IMG/VR virus record: IMGVR_UViG_3300040759_000032
Span: 1 to 64,000 of that record
Source of the DNA: a virus
Direction: 5' to 3' (one strand)
DNA: 64,000 bases
Shown: piece after piece, positions 38,709 to 46,690 of the stretch
Layout: the number at the start of each line of letters is the position of its first letter
How positions within the stretch are numbered: the first letter of the stretch is position 1
Notes under the pieces: model-generated
Databases searched by the model: none
What the model was told of the DNA's origin: nothing
Seen by the model: the letters and a program-made list of their open reading frames with translations, nothing else
Position numbers and translations under genes: made by a program

Positions 38709-39709
38709 CAGGCAGCGCCCCCGAACAGGTCAGGCTGAATCGGCTTGGACAGACGGGCCTTGATCAGCTCGGCGGACTTCAGATCCCTCTCGATGAGGAT
38801 GCAGCGGAAGCCATTGATGACGCAGACCTCGCCGACAGGACCACTCCCGGCGAACATGTCGAGGACAGTCCCACCCGGAGGCGTGATCAGCTTCACCAGC
38901 CAGGACATAAGCCCGAGGCTTTTCACGGTCTCGTGAGCCGTGCCGTCCGCAAGCCGGGGTCGCTCCGATGCCGGGGCCTTGGCCTGGTAGCGGAAGGTCG
39001 GGTAGAACCTGCTCGCGCCGCCCGTGTCGCCGTACGTCGCAGGATGTTCCCGGCCGGTCATCGCGCCGTACGTTCCCGCCCTCTTGCCGTTGTCGGCATG
39101 GTGTGCGGCAAACATCCCGCTGGTGAGCACACCGCTTTGCCGGTCAAGTTCGGCGACCGGGCAGTCATCGGCGCACCGCCACGCCTCAACGACCTCCGTT
39201 CCGCTTGCCCGCTCCGCCAACCCGGACTGCCCGTGCAGCCCGCTCTCGTACCCGCTCGCACCCCGCGCCGCAGGATGATGCCCGTCGGAGCGGACCTCCC
39301 GGATCCCGGCCGACTCACAGGCCGCTGAGTGGGTGAAGACGATGTTCGCTGGCCACCGCCCAGTCACCTCCGACGGCCGCCCTTCCGAGGCCGTCACGGT
39401 CGGCCGGTAGCCCGCCTCGACCCGGGACACCCGCTGGAGACTGGTCGCCCCGCCGGCGTTGTTCGTCCGCTGCCCGCTGCCCGCCCGACAGGCTGCGATG
39501 TTCAGCGCCCCTGTGCCGTGCGCCAGGATGTTGGCCGCCACGGTGCCCGCGAGAGGCTTGCGGACGAGCCACCACATCTCCTGGCCTGGCTTGAGCGCAG
39601 TGTTCTGCCCTTCGATCTCGGCCAGTTCGGGCGGCATCTCGAACGTGCCGTCATCGTGATGCGTGACCTCGAACGTCCTACCGTGAAGCGTTACCGGCAA
39701 GCGCCGCAT
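38708..39709 (-). CDS. C-terminal half of a split beta-class DNA methyltransferase
   Basis: 333 residues beginning MRRLPVTLHGRTFEVTHHDD. It contains ALKPGQEMWWLVRKPL, FRYQAKAPASERPR (target-recognition region) and the SAM-binding motif I (PPGGTVLDMFAGSGPVGEV) near residue 285. The catalytic DPP motif is missing here and lies in the separate gene at 40325. In an intact enzyme the order would be DPP motif, target recognition, then motif I. The two halves are separated by an HNH endonuclease gene. They may assemble as two subunits, or the enzyme may be dead. Confidence 0.85.
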   Translation of the reverse strand: MRRLPVTLHGRTFEVTHHDDGTFEMPPELAEIEGQNTALKPGQEMWWLVRKPLAGTVAANILAHGTGALNIAACRAGSGQRTNNAGGATSLQRVSRVEAGYRPTVTASEGRPSEVTGRWPANIVFTHSAACESAGIREVRSDGHHPAARGASGYESGLHGQSGLAERASGTEVVEAWRCADDCPVAELDRQSGVLTSGMFAAHHADNGKRAGTYGAMTGREHPATYGDTGGASRFYPTFRYQAKAPASERPRLADGTAHETVKSLGLMSWLVKLITPPGGTVLDMFAGSGPVGEVCVINGFRCILIERDLKSAELIKARLSKPIQPDLFGGAA

Positions 39710-40334
39710 CGAACTCCACCCCCTCGAACGAGCACCAGAACGCGCCCTCTAGAAGTTGGGCGTGCATGTTGTCGTGACAGTCCCAGCACACGGCCATGAG
39801 GTTGTCGAAGTCGTAGAGCGCCCCGCCGAGCGCGCGGGGGTGCAGGTGATGAACGTGCTCGACGGGCGCGCTGCAACAGCCTTCGCAGACGTCGCCGACC
39901 ATCGCCAGGTAGGCGGCGCGGACCTGCCGCCACCGCCAGGAACTGACGCGCTTCGGGTTGTACTGGCCGCCCGGCACCCACGAGCCGTCGCCCCCGAGGA
40001 GCAGGGACGTGTAGCTGTTCCGGCAGCCGGCCGAGCAGCAGGGAACGTGACCTCGCTCGTCCCGCTTCCGCTGCTCGCTCAGGTAAGAGTCGAAGATGGC
40101 GCCGCACACGAAACAGGCCACCGCGATATGCCGGGAGTCCTTAAAGCAGTCCCAGGAGCAGTAGACCCGATCCGGCTGCCTCGGGTCGCGCGGGAATGGC
40201 TCCCGGCACCCGGCGCACGCCATCAGCGGCCGATGGAAGGCCTTGCGGCATTCCCGGTTGCAGTGCGCGCCGGCGAGATGCGACGGGGGCCGGTTGAGCG
40301 GTTTACCGCACGCCGAGCAGGGCCTTACCGCCAT
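39678..40334 (-). CDS. HNH homing endonuclease inserted in a methylase gene
   Basis: 218 residues. Three CxxC zinc modules (CSACGKPL, CAGCREPF, CFVCGAIF) precede the HNH catalytic part: CEGCCSAPVEHVHHLHPRAL, then DNLMAVCWDCHDNMH. It overlaps the 3' end of the N-terminal methylase half by 10 bp and the 5' end of the C-terminal half by 32 bp. There is no spare sequence for a group I intron around it. This is a free-standing homing gene that split its target. Confidence 0.88.
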   Translation of the reverse strand: MAVRPCSACGKPLNRPPSHLAGAHCNRECRKAFHRPLMACAGCREPFPRDPRQPDRVYCSWDCFKDSRHIAVACFVCGAIFDSYLSEQRKRDERGHVPCCSAGCRNSYTSLLLGGDGSWVPGGQYNPKRVSSWRWRQVRAAYLAMVGDVCEGCCSAPVEHVHHLHPRALGGALYDFDNLMAVCWDCHDNMHAQLLEGAFWCSFEGVEFDAALAGNASR

Positions 40335-40771
40335 ACGATCTCCCCCTCAACGCCCTGGTCCCGCAGTTGCTGCTCAACTGCCGGCAATACGTCAAGGCGG
40401 TAGAGGTCGCGGCCCTTGGCGAACCCGCTGCCGAACAGGTGCGGGATGCAGTCCCTGATGTCGAACCCGGCGTCCTCCAGCGCCCATGCCGTCCAGTGCG
40501 AGGTCCGGGGAATCGACCAGACCAGGGCGTGGCTGCCGGGCTTCAGGACGCGGCGAGCCTCGGCCATGCGCTCGGTGAGCATGTCCACGAACCGGTCTCG
40601 GGCGCGGTGGAAGTCATCCCACTCGCGACCCATGAAGGCGATCCCTGCCGGAGGGTCGGTGACGATCGAGTCGATGCTGTCAGACTCCAGCGTCCGCAGG
40701 ACGTCAAGGCAGTCGCCGAGGAACAGGCGGACCCCCTGCCCGTCGTCGAAGTAGGGCTCTGGGACGGTCAT
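40325..40771 (-). CDS. N-terminal half of a split DNA methyltransferase
   Basis: 148 residues. GQGVRLFLGDCLDVLRTLES and SIVTDPPAGIAFMGREWDDF supply the catalytic DPPA motif (motif IV); RVLKPGSHALVWSIPRTSHW and DIRDCIPHLFGSGF follow. It ends DQGVEGEIVWR, in front of the HNH gene. The DPPxGIxFM..WDDF pattern is typical of phage-borne N4/N6 methylases. Substrate sequence unknown. Confidence 0.88.
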   Translation of the reverse strand: MTVPEPYFDDGQGVRLFLGDCLDVLRTLESDSIDSIVTDPPAGIAFMGREWDDFHRARDRFVDMLTERMAEARRVLKPGSHALVWSIPRTSHWTAWALEDAGFDIRDCIPHLFGSGFAKGRDLYRLDVLPAVEQQLRDQGVEGEIVWR

Positions 40772-41079
40772 GACGCCATCGCCTCCTCCCGAGGGCCGAA
40801 GATCTTCCGGCAGTGCCCGCAGGTGACGGCGTCAAGGTCAGCGGCGACCAGCCAGCGGCCCGCCGCCGCCACGTCGAACGGCCTGCACGCCGGGTGAGGC
40901 GTCCCCGGCTGCTCCCAGTGGACCGCCGGGGGCTTCCTCGGGGCGGGGGGCCTCGGGTCGCGGTAGGACTTCGCGTAGGCGTCCGCCGCGGTGAGGATCT
41001 CGGCGACCAGAGGGGCCGGGAGGGAGTTGCGCCACAAAACGGCTTCCAGCTCTTCCTTGCGGTCGTCGGCGGCGGTCAT
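40768..41079 (-). CDS. hypothetical zinc-binding protein
   Basis: 103 residues. Helical start (EELEAVLWRNSLPAPLVAEI), then HPACRPFDVAAAGRWLVAAD and CGHCRKIFGP, a two-part zinc ribbon. Overlaps both methylase genes by 4 bp. Confidence 0.6.
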   Translation of the reverse strand: MTAADDRKEELEAVLWRNSLPAPLVAEILTAADAYAKSYRDPRPPAPRKPPAVHWEQPGTPHPACRPFDVAAAGRWLVAADLDAVTCGHCRKIFGPREEAMAS

Positions 41080-41930
41080 GATGCCTCCCCGTGCGCATCG
41101 AAAAGCGTCGCCTGGGGGAACTCGCGGTTAGACCACAGAACCTCGGTCCGCGCGGCGTCGACGCTGTTGCCCGCCATGCCTGCCAACTCGAGGCGGTGCC
41201 ACCCCTCGTACAGCTCGGCGTACAGCGGCGAGTCGTAGCCGGACAGGACGACCGCCGCCCGGGCGGCGCGCAGCGCCCCGGCCAGCTCGCGGTGCTCGTC
41301 GTCGGTGCGCAGCTCGTGCGCGTAGTCAGGCCCCCGCCCGCGGCCGTGGTTCAGTGTCCGCACCGAGGCCAGGTAAGGGGGGTCGGCGTAGATCAGGACC
41401 CCGTCGTGGCGCCCGTACCGCTCGATGACCTCGGCCGCGGGCCGGCACTCCAGCGAGACGTTCATGAGCCGCCCGACTGCGGCGGGCATCCGGCCGAGGT
41501 ACGCGCCGAGGTAGCGGGGCATCGACGCCCCGGACCCGCGCGGGTCCTGGTAGTGCCGCCAGCCGGAGCGCTTCGGCGGCAGGTGCCCGCCGCGCCCCTG
41601 GGTGAGCAGCACCCAGACCTTCCGCGCCCGCTCCAGCTCGTCCCCGTCGAGGGCGAACGCCGCCTCGTGCTCGGCCCGCGAGTGCGGGGTCAGCGCGCAC
41701 GCCCGCTCCAGCTCCGCCGGGCGCTCCCGGAGCGTCCGCCAGAAGTTCATCAGGTTGCCGTCCAGGTCGTTGGCCGTCTCCATCGCCGACGGGCGCTTGG
41801 CGAACAGGACCGCGAACGACCCTGCGAACGGCTCGACGTAGTGGACGTGGGGCGGCAGCAGCGCGGCGATGCGCCCGGCCAGGGCCAGCTTCGACCCGAA
41901 GTAGCTGAACGGGGGCTTGATCGCGGTCAC
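41076..41930 (-). CDS. D12-class (Dam-type) DNA adenine methyltransferase
   Basis: 284 residues from a GTG at 41930. KPPFSYFGSKLALAGRIA (motif X), HYVEPFAGSFAVLF (motif I) and LIYADPPYLASVRT (catalytic DPPY, motif IV) are in alpha-class order, as in Dam. It would transfer methyl from SAM to N6 of adenine. Phages use such enzymes to avoid restriction. Recognition sequence cannot be read from the sequence. Confidence 0.92.
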   Translation of the reverse strand: MTAIKPPFSYFGSKLALAGRIAALLPPHVHYVEPFAGSFAVLFAKRPSAMETANDLDGNLMNFWRTLRERPAELERACALTPHSRAEHEAAFALDGDELERARKVWVLLTQGRGGHLPPKRSGWRHYQDPRGSGASMPRYLGAYLGRMPAAVGRLMNVSLECRPAAEVIERYGRHDGVLIYADPPYLASVRTLNHGRGRGPDYAHELRTDDEHRELAGALRAARAAVVLSGYDSPLYAELYEGWHRLELAGMAGNSVDAARTEVLWSNREFPQATLFDAHGEAS

Positions 41931-42064
41931 GGCACCTCCCGGTTCGCGTGCTCGATCAGCGCTTCCCCGAGGACCATCGCCGTCTCCCGGTCAAGGGCAG
42001 GGTGACCGCCTCGCAGGCCCGACTCCGGGGCCAGCTCGGGGAGGGCGGCGGTGTCAGCGGGCAT
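41927..42064 (-). CDS. 45-residue hypothetical protein
   Basis: ATG 42064 with GAGGAGA about 7 bases upstream. It ends in a GTGA overlap with the Dam-type gene, and its start overlaps the gene upstream. ELAPESGLRGGHPALDRE then TAMVLGEALIEHAN; helical and acidic. Good coupling at both ends makes a real gene likely. Function unknown. Confidence 0.6.
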   Translation of the reverse strand: MPADTAALPELAPESGLRGGHPALDRETAMVLGEALIEHANREVP

Positions 42065-42380
42065 GGGCGGTTCTCCTCGCAGGGGCGGGGCGGCGAGCAG
42101 TCACCGGGCGGCGGCGCATGATCCGCTCGGCGGCCAGGTCGGTCACCGAGGCGCGGGCCGGGCAGGCGAGCGCGTGCCGCTCGTACAGGTACTCGTCGCG
42201 TCGGCCCGTGCCGGGCGTGCCGACGGGTCGGCAGCGGGGCGTGCGGGTGATGTCCCACGCGATAGCCCACGGGCCGTCCTCGAACGCCGCGTCGAACGCG
42301 ATCACGTCGCCCGTGACGGCGAGCGCGAGCAGCACGCCCTTGCCGCAGTCGGCGCAGCGGCTGAAGCCCGGCGTGATCAT
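42054..42380 (-). CDS. hypothetical zinc-binding protein
   Basis: 108 residues from ATG 42380. FSRCADCGKGVLLALAV at the start, and YERHALACPARASVTDLAAE later. An Arg/Pro/Ala-rich basic tail may bind DNA. The ATG overlaps the stop of the putative initiator gene. Confidence 0.6.
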   Translation of the reverse strand: MITPGFSRCADCGKGVLLALAVTGDVIAFDAAFEDGPWAIAWDITRTPRCRPVGTPGTGRRDEYLYERHALACPARASVTDLAAERIMRRRPVTARRPAPARRTAHAR

Positions 42381-43309
42381 GACGCCTCCCGTTTGCGGTG
42401 GTACCGGCTGTCTTCGGGCAGCGGGCAGAGGCGGCAGTCGCCGTTGCCGTCCGGGTCGAAGTCGTGCGCGCCGTCCACGGGCGGCGCCGAGACGACAGCG
42501 AGCCGCCGGGCGGCCTCGGGCCACCACGGGCCGTCGTGCTCGAGGCGGCCGGGGTGCTGGGTGTCCGGGTCCGCCGCCATGACCCGCATCGCCTCGGCGG
42601 CGAGCGGCCAGGGTCTCTCGGCGACGGCTGGCCGTTCGAGCGCCCGGATGATCGACCGCGCCGACCAGTCGTCGCGCGTTTTGCGGATCTCGGCGGCGAG
42701 CGCCTGACGGCCGTCTGCGGTTCCGCTCGGTGCGGGATTTTTCGCCATCGGGATTTCCCCCTCCTCCGGGGGCCCGTCTGGCAGCGCGAGCGGGAACGGC
42801 TGGCGGCCGGGGGGAAGGGGGGTTCCTCCTCCGGTTTTAAATCCTTTAACTCCTGTATAAGGAGCAGGGTCCCGGTTTGAGGGATGCTTCAGTCCCGGTT
42901 TACGGGACCCTTCAGTCTCAGGACCGGGACCCTTCACGTCCGCTGAAGGGTCCCGGTTTGAGGGATGCTTCAGCGTGTTGTCCACAGGGCGGGCGTCTGG
43001 GTCTCCGGGCCGCCCGGCCCCTGGGATCGTTCCGGCCGGGGTGATGGCGTAACGCGCCTTGACCCCGTTCCTTCCGCGCTCGCGGTGCTCGAGCGCGCCC
43101 TTGTCGACGAGCGAGGCGATGACCGCGTACCGCTGGGTGCGGCTGAGGCCGAGGCGGCGGACGATCTCCGGCCGGTCCTCGATCCCCGGCGGGCACTCCC
43201 GGGTGTCGTCCATCGCGGACATGGCGAAGACCATGAGGGCGCACCGCTCACGCCAGGTGTAGTCCTCGACGGAGCGGTCGGCCGCCTCCATCGCGAGTCG
43301 TATCCCCAC
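42377..43309 (-). CDS. winged-helix protein, putative replication initiator
   Basis: 310 residues from a GTG at 43309. Residues about 15-90 form a winged helix (CPPGIEDRPEIVRRLGLSRT, then YAVIASLVDKGALEHRERGR), similar to helix domains at the start of phage replication proteins. Residues 113-121 and 140-148 repeat LKHPSNRDP, because the DNA below carries iteron-like repeats. The C-terminal part is mixed, with DDWSARSIIRAL. DnaD/O-like initiators have such an N-terminal winged helix and an internal origin, as in lambda O. No helicase or primase gene was recognised nearby. Confidence 0.6.
   Translation of the reverse strand: MGIRLAMEAADRSVEDYTWRERCALMVFAMSAMDDTRECPPGIEDRPEIVRRLGLSRTQRYAVIASLVDKGALEHRERGRNGVKARYAITPAGTIPGAGRPGDPDARPVDNTLKHPSNRDPSADVKGPGPETEGSRKPGLKHPSNRDPAPYTGVKGFKTGGGTPLPPGRQPFPLALPDGPPEEGEIPMAKNPAPSGTADGRQALAAEIRKTRDDWSARSIIRALERPAVAERPWPLAAEAMRVMAADPDTQHPGRLEHDGPWWPEAARRLAVVSAPPVDGAHDFDPDGNGDCRLCPLPEDSRYHRKREAS
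42831..42973. repeat. iterons and hairpin inside the initiator gene: candidate origin
   Basis: A 27-bp unit occurs identically at 42866-42892 and 42947-42973, 81 bp apart. Between them lie a partial copy (TCCCGGTTTACGGGAC, 42893-42908) and a perfect inverted repeat of 14 bp (42923-42936 with 42944-42957, loop CGTCCGC). An AT-rich stretch (TTTTAAATCCTTTAAC, about 42834-42849) abuts the repeats. This layout of iterons plus an AT-rich block within an initiator gene resembles lambda ori. Confidence 0.6.
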
Positions 43310-43570
43310 GTCAGCCTCCCGCCACGGCGGGAGGAGGCGCAGGGAGGCGCGGCATGGTTCCTGATCGGGTCGCCATGCCCTAACGCGCTTCCAGCGCCGG
43401 GTGCCGGGAAATGCACTACTGGTCACCTTCATCAACTTTCGCGCAAGTGCCTATCCATATACACATGACCATAGCACCTGCAAACCTCCACGGGTATCCG
43501 GGTTACGACCAGCTATGATGATCGCCATCAGGATCGTCAGGCCCATGAGGCGCCGTGCGATAGTGGAGAG
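43310..43570. promoter_or_regulatory. divergent intergenic region upstream of the initiator gene
   Basis: About 260 bp between the leftward initiator gene and the rightward HTH gene. No gene of either strand is convincing here; a TTG-started frame on the minus strand extends the initiator by 42 codons but looks random. It is more AT-rich near 43430-43510 and probably holds divergent promoters. I could not fix -10 or -35 boxes. Confidence 0.4.
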
Positions 43571-43582
43571 GTGGGCGACGCC

Positions 43583-43825
43583 ATGACACAGGTACTGGAA
43601 GCGCGAAAGGCCTTCGACCAGGCGCGGGCGGACGCAAAGGCGCGGGTCGACAGAGCCCGAGCCATCCTCGGGCTGACCATGATCCGAGCCCGAGAAGGCG
43701 GAGGAGAATCTCAGACCACGATCGCGGCGCAGATGGGGTACCGCGGCCCGCAGCAGGTCCTCGCCTACGAGCGGGCGTACCGCGACTGGGTCCGCGACCA
43801 CCCGGGCGAGTCGCTCGACGACTAG
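43583..43825 (+). CDS. small helix-turn-helix-like regulator
   Basis: 80 residues from ATG 43583 (a GTG at 43571 is an alternative; GGAGAGGT lies upstream). The N-terminal half is a long helix (EARKAFDQARADAKARVDRA). SQTTIAAQMGYRGPQQVLAY resembles a simple HTH. It is rightward and single, facing away from the initiator gene, which fits a regulator of the divergent promoter. Confidence 0.65.
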   Translation: MTQVLEARKAFDQARADAKARVDRARAILGLTMIRAREGGGESQTTIAAQMGYRGPQQVLAYERAYRDWVRDHPGESLDD

Positions 43826-43831
43826 GCGCCT

Positions 43832-43936
43832 TCATCGCCCGCCCCTCCATCGCGCCACCGCGAGAGCCACGGTTACCGCCCCGGCTACGACCAGAGCCAG
43901 CCCGACGCCGGTGAGGATCACGACCGCCCAGTTCAC
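43832..43936 (-). CDS. 34-residue single-pass membrane protein
   Basis: From a GTG at 43936 overlapping the C5 methylase stop (GTGA). VNWAVVILTGVGLALVVAGA is one hydrophobic helix, followed by VARWRGGR. Below the usual length cutoff but its coupled start and clean hydrophobic profile support it. Confidence 0.5.
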   Translation of the reverse strand: MNWAVVILTGVGLALVVAGAVTVALAVARWRGGR

Positions 43937-45025
43937 GCGGCCTCGCCTGCTTCCATGGCGAGGCCCGCGCGATCAAGCAGCAGGCGGAGGGCGAGCGCGG
44001 CCTGCTGCGGCACGACGCCGTTGCCGAGCGCCTTCAGCATCGCGTTGCGGCTCAGGCCCGGCACGTCCGTCACCCAGCCTTCGGGAAGGCCCTGCATCCA
44101 CTCGACGAACCGCGGGCTCAGCCGCTCCCCGGTGCGTCCAGGCTCAGTTGGCCGTGGGGCGGGCCGGCCGGTGACGGCTTCCCAGCGGTCGATGGCCGGG
44201 GCGTAGTTTCCCCAGTCCAGAACACATCGGAGAGGGTCCACCCGTCGGTCTGGGCGTTCGGGCTGACCGTGCGCCGCGTCGCCGTCGCGTTCCGCGCCCC
44301 GTGCGAGTCCATCGCCGTCGGGGTCGGCAGCAGCATCGCTATCCCGCCGAGTAGCGGCTCCTCGCTCCGCGCCCCCCCGCGTGTCTTGTGGCCGCCAGTC
44401 GCGTCCGCCACGCTCGGCGTCGGCAGGAGAGCGCCGATCAGCGTCGCGTCCCCGCGCGGGTAGGTCGCGCTTGTCCGGTCGCCGTCCGCCGCCACCGGCG
44501 CAGGAAGCAGACCCCCCCCCCGGCGCCGGCGAGCCATGCGAGGCAGAACCACCGCTCGCGGCGGTGAGGGGCTCCAGCGTCGGAAGCTCGTACAAGCCGG
44601 TACGCGAACTCATAGCCGAGCGCGGCCAGGCCCTGAACGACACGGGCCATAGCGTCCCCGCCATTAGCAGACAGCAGCCCAGGGACGTTCTCGAGCACGA
44701 GCAGCCGGGGGCGTGCGACCATTCGGCCAACAGCCGTGCAGATGTCATCGAACAGCCACCTCTCGTCACCGAGTCCTTTTCGCCTGCCCGCCGCGCTGAC
44801 GGGCTGGCAGGGGAAGCCCGCCGTGAGCACGCCTACCGGCTCTACCGAACCCCAGTCGGCGGCGGTGATGTCGCCGAGGTTCGGCACCGACGGGAACCGG
44901 TACCCGGCGATCGCGGACGCGCCCGGGTCGATGTCCGCGACCCAGGCGAGGTCCCCGCCGAGAACGGCGTGAACGGCCATGTCCAGCCCGCCGTAGCCGG
45001 TGCAGAGGCTCCCGGTGCGCGTCAT
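43933..45025 (-). pseudogene. dcm: C5-cytosine DNA methyltransferase broken by two frameshifts
   Basis: The N-terminal part (from ATG 45025) has LCTGYGGLDMAV, the catalytic GFPCQPVS and ENVPGLLSANGG, then RRERWFCLAWLAGAG. The frame then shifts within a G10 run (44512-44521). The variable middle continues in another frame (ADGDRTSATYPRGD, LLPTPSVADATG, LLPTPTAMDSHG). A second shift near 44215 gives the C-terminus: VLDWGNYAPAIDRWEAVTG, then SPRFVEWMQGLPEGWVTD and LGNGVVPQQAALAL (motifs IX-X). All parts of an active enzyme are present across three frames. Either inactive, phase-variable at the G run, or base-calling error. Confidence 0.88.
44512..44521 (-). repeat. ten-base G tract in the C5 methylase coding strand
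   Basis: Ten consecutive C on the + strand (G on the coding strand), at the point where the N-terminal and middle frames part. Eight or eleven G would restore the frame into the middle section. Long homopolymers are mutation-prone and also prone to sequencing error. Confidence 0.85.
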
Positions 45026-45714
45026 AGGGCGCCTCCCGCCGCAAGCACGGTCTCAACCCGGGGCGGCCACCCGCGCGAGCCGGCCGGTGGCGCAGGCTCG
45101 GCGCCGGGCGCCTCGTCGAACAGGGAGCCCTGCACGAGCGGCATGACCTGCCCGGCCTCCGTCGTGAACGCCTGGCACGGGCACTTCCCGCACGCCCTGA
45201 ACCTGCCTCTCCGCTCATGCCACAGGATCAGGTGAGCGCATCCTTCCCGAGAGCACGCCCCGGATCCTCCGGGGACAGCCTCGCCAGCGGACAGGCGGTC
45301 CCGCTGCTCGTCCTCATCCGCCGGGCGGGGCGTCGTCTCGCCGGGGCGGTAGCGGCTGCCGCTGAGCAGTCCCGCCGCGCGCCACCGCTCGATGTCCTCG
45401 GGCCGGTGCTCGAAGTCGGGGCAGCCGCAGGGGCAGGCCCGCGGCTTGGCGAGCAGTCCGGCGGGGAGAGGCCCCGGGGCGGCCTGATGCTCGTGCGACG
45501 GATGCCCGCAGGCGCAGACCTCCCCGGCCTCCTCGGGCGTGGCGAAGGGCATCAAGTCGCAGACGACCAGGTGCCCCGGGTTCATCGTCGTGTTATGCAC
45601 CCAGGGGTAGCGGCCGTGGCCGGGGTCGGCCGGGTCGCCGAGCCAGGGACCGTCGGCGAGCCAGACGAAGACGCCGCGCTCATGCGGGCAGATGCCGCGA
45701 GTGGAGACGCTCAC
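45022..45714 (-). CDS. Cys-rich multi-zinc-ribbon protein
   Basis: 230 residues from a GTG at 45714. Repeated zinc-type motifs: CPHERGVFVWLADG, CACGHPSHEH, CPCGCPDFEH, CSREGCAHLILWHE and CGKCPCQAF. Two segments share the C..CxHpxHEH/C..CpdFEH plan, suggesting internal duplication. Located between the C5 methylase and the gene at 45711. Possible DNA- or protein-binding adaptor. Confidence 0.65.
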   Translation of the reverse strand: MSVSTRGICPHERGVFVWLADGPWLGDPADPGHGRYPWVHNTTMNPGHLVVCDLMPFATPEEAGEVCACGHPSHEHQAAPGPLPAGLLAKPRACPCGCPDFEHRPEDIERWRAAGLLSGSRYRPGETTPRPADEDEQRDRLSAGEAVPGGSGACSREGCAHLILWHERRGRFRACGKCPCQAFTTEAGQVMPLVQGSLFDEAPGAEPAPPAGSRGWPPRVETVLAAGGAL

Positions 45715-46034
45715 CGGGCCGCCGCCTTCGCGTCCGCTTCGGCGTGGGCGCGCAGGAGCCGCAGTCTGTGGCACCGGCCGTCGAATGGCTGCTGGCCGGG
45801 GACGTCGACGTTCCATCCGTGATCGCTGAGGAGCCAGTGCTTGTTCGGCTCGACCTCGCCGCACTCCGGGTCCGGGCAGCGCCAGCCGGGCTTGCTGTCG
45901 CCCTTCTTCATGCCGCCTGCGGTGTCGTATGGCGCGACCCAGTCGGCCCGCTCGAACCGGGCCAGCCAGTCGGCGCGATCCTGCTCGGCTTTCTCGACCT
46001 CGCCGAACAGGTCGAGCTGGACGGCGGCGCTCAT
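45711..46034 (-). CDS. hypothetical protein
   Basis: 107 residues beginning MSAAVQLDLFGEVEKAEQDR, whose LDLFGE resembles a clamp-binding-like motif (QLDLFG). Then CPDPECGEVEPNKHWLLSDH and a Cys/His segment. The QLxLF-type N-terminus could bind the host sliding clamp, which is inference from the motif only. Confidence 0.6.
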   Translation of the reverse strand: MSAAVQLDLFGEVEKAEQDRADWLARFERADWVAPYDTAGGMKKGDSKPGWRCPDPECGEVEPNKHWLLSDHGWNVDVPGQQPFDGRCHRLRLLRAHAEADAKAAAR

Positions 46035-46690
46035 CCGTCACCGCACATGATCTTGTGACCGTTCGTCCCGATGAGGTACTGGCATTTCCCGCACCGCCGC
46101 TCGGGCTCGAGCGCGGGCGCGGCCTCGAGAACCGCAGGTCCCGGCTCCGGAGCGGTCGCGGCGCTGAGGAGTTCCAGTTCGAGCAGGGGCAGGATGTCGG
46201 CGGCGGTGATCTGCCCGGCCCGCTCGTCGCCGGGGGCCGCCGGTGCGGGAAGCTGCCCGCCCGGCCGCTTGCAGATGACGAGATGATCCGGGGCGACAGC
46301 CCCGCAGGACGGGCAGAACCGCCGGGGCTCAGGCTTCCGCCTCGGCTTCGGCGCGGGCCTGGCGGCAGGAGCGGGGGCACCCCGCGTCAGGACCGCCTCC
46401 GCCTTCCATGACGGCAGGCTCTCCCCGCTTCCCCGGTACTGGTACCCGCCGGGCTCCGGCAGCCCGTTGCGGGGCCTGCGGGGCAGCGACCCCTTCGCCG
46501 TGACGCGTCCCTCGCGCCCGTCCTCTCCCGGCATGCAGTCGTCTCTCCAGATCGATTCGATGGTCTTCAGGCGGGCGAGCACCTTCTCGGGGCGGCCTGC
46601 CGACGGTGCGCCGAGCGTGGCGCCGTAGACGTACGGCATGAGCTCGGCTGGCGGCGGGCCTCCGGCGGCTCTCGCGGTCGCGGCGCTCAC
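46031..46690 (-). CDS. zinc-finger protein with Pro/Ala linker
   Basis: 219 residues from a GTG at 46690. Pro/Ala-rich starts and RFCPSCGAVAPDHLVICKR and CGKCQYLIGTNGHKIMCGDG are two zinc modules. The middle (YQYRGSGESLPSWKAEAVLT) is less ordered. Overlaps both neighbours by 4 bp. Confidence 0.6.
   Translation of the reverse strand: MSAATARAAGGPPPAELMPYVYGATLGAPSAGRPEKVLARLKTIESIWRDDCMPGEDGREGRVTAKGSLPRRPRNGLPEPGGYQYRGSGESLPSWKAEAVLTRGAPAPAARPAPKPRRKPEPRRFCPSCGAVAPDHLVICKRPGGQLPAPAAPGDERAGQITAADILPLLELELLSAATAPEPGPAVLEAAPALEPERRCGKCQYLIGTNGHKIMCGDG

Noticed and set aside
39678-40334. Group I intron around the HNH gene in the methylase
   Set aside because: The HNH frame fills the whole insertion and overlaps both flanking frames, leaving no room for an intron core.
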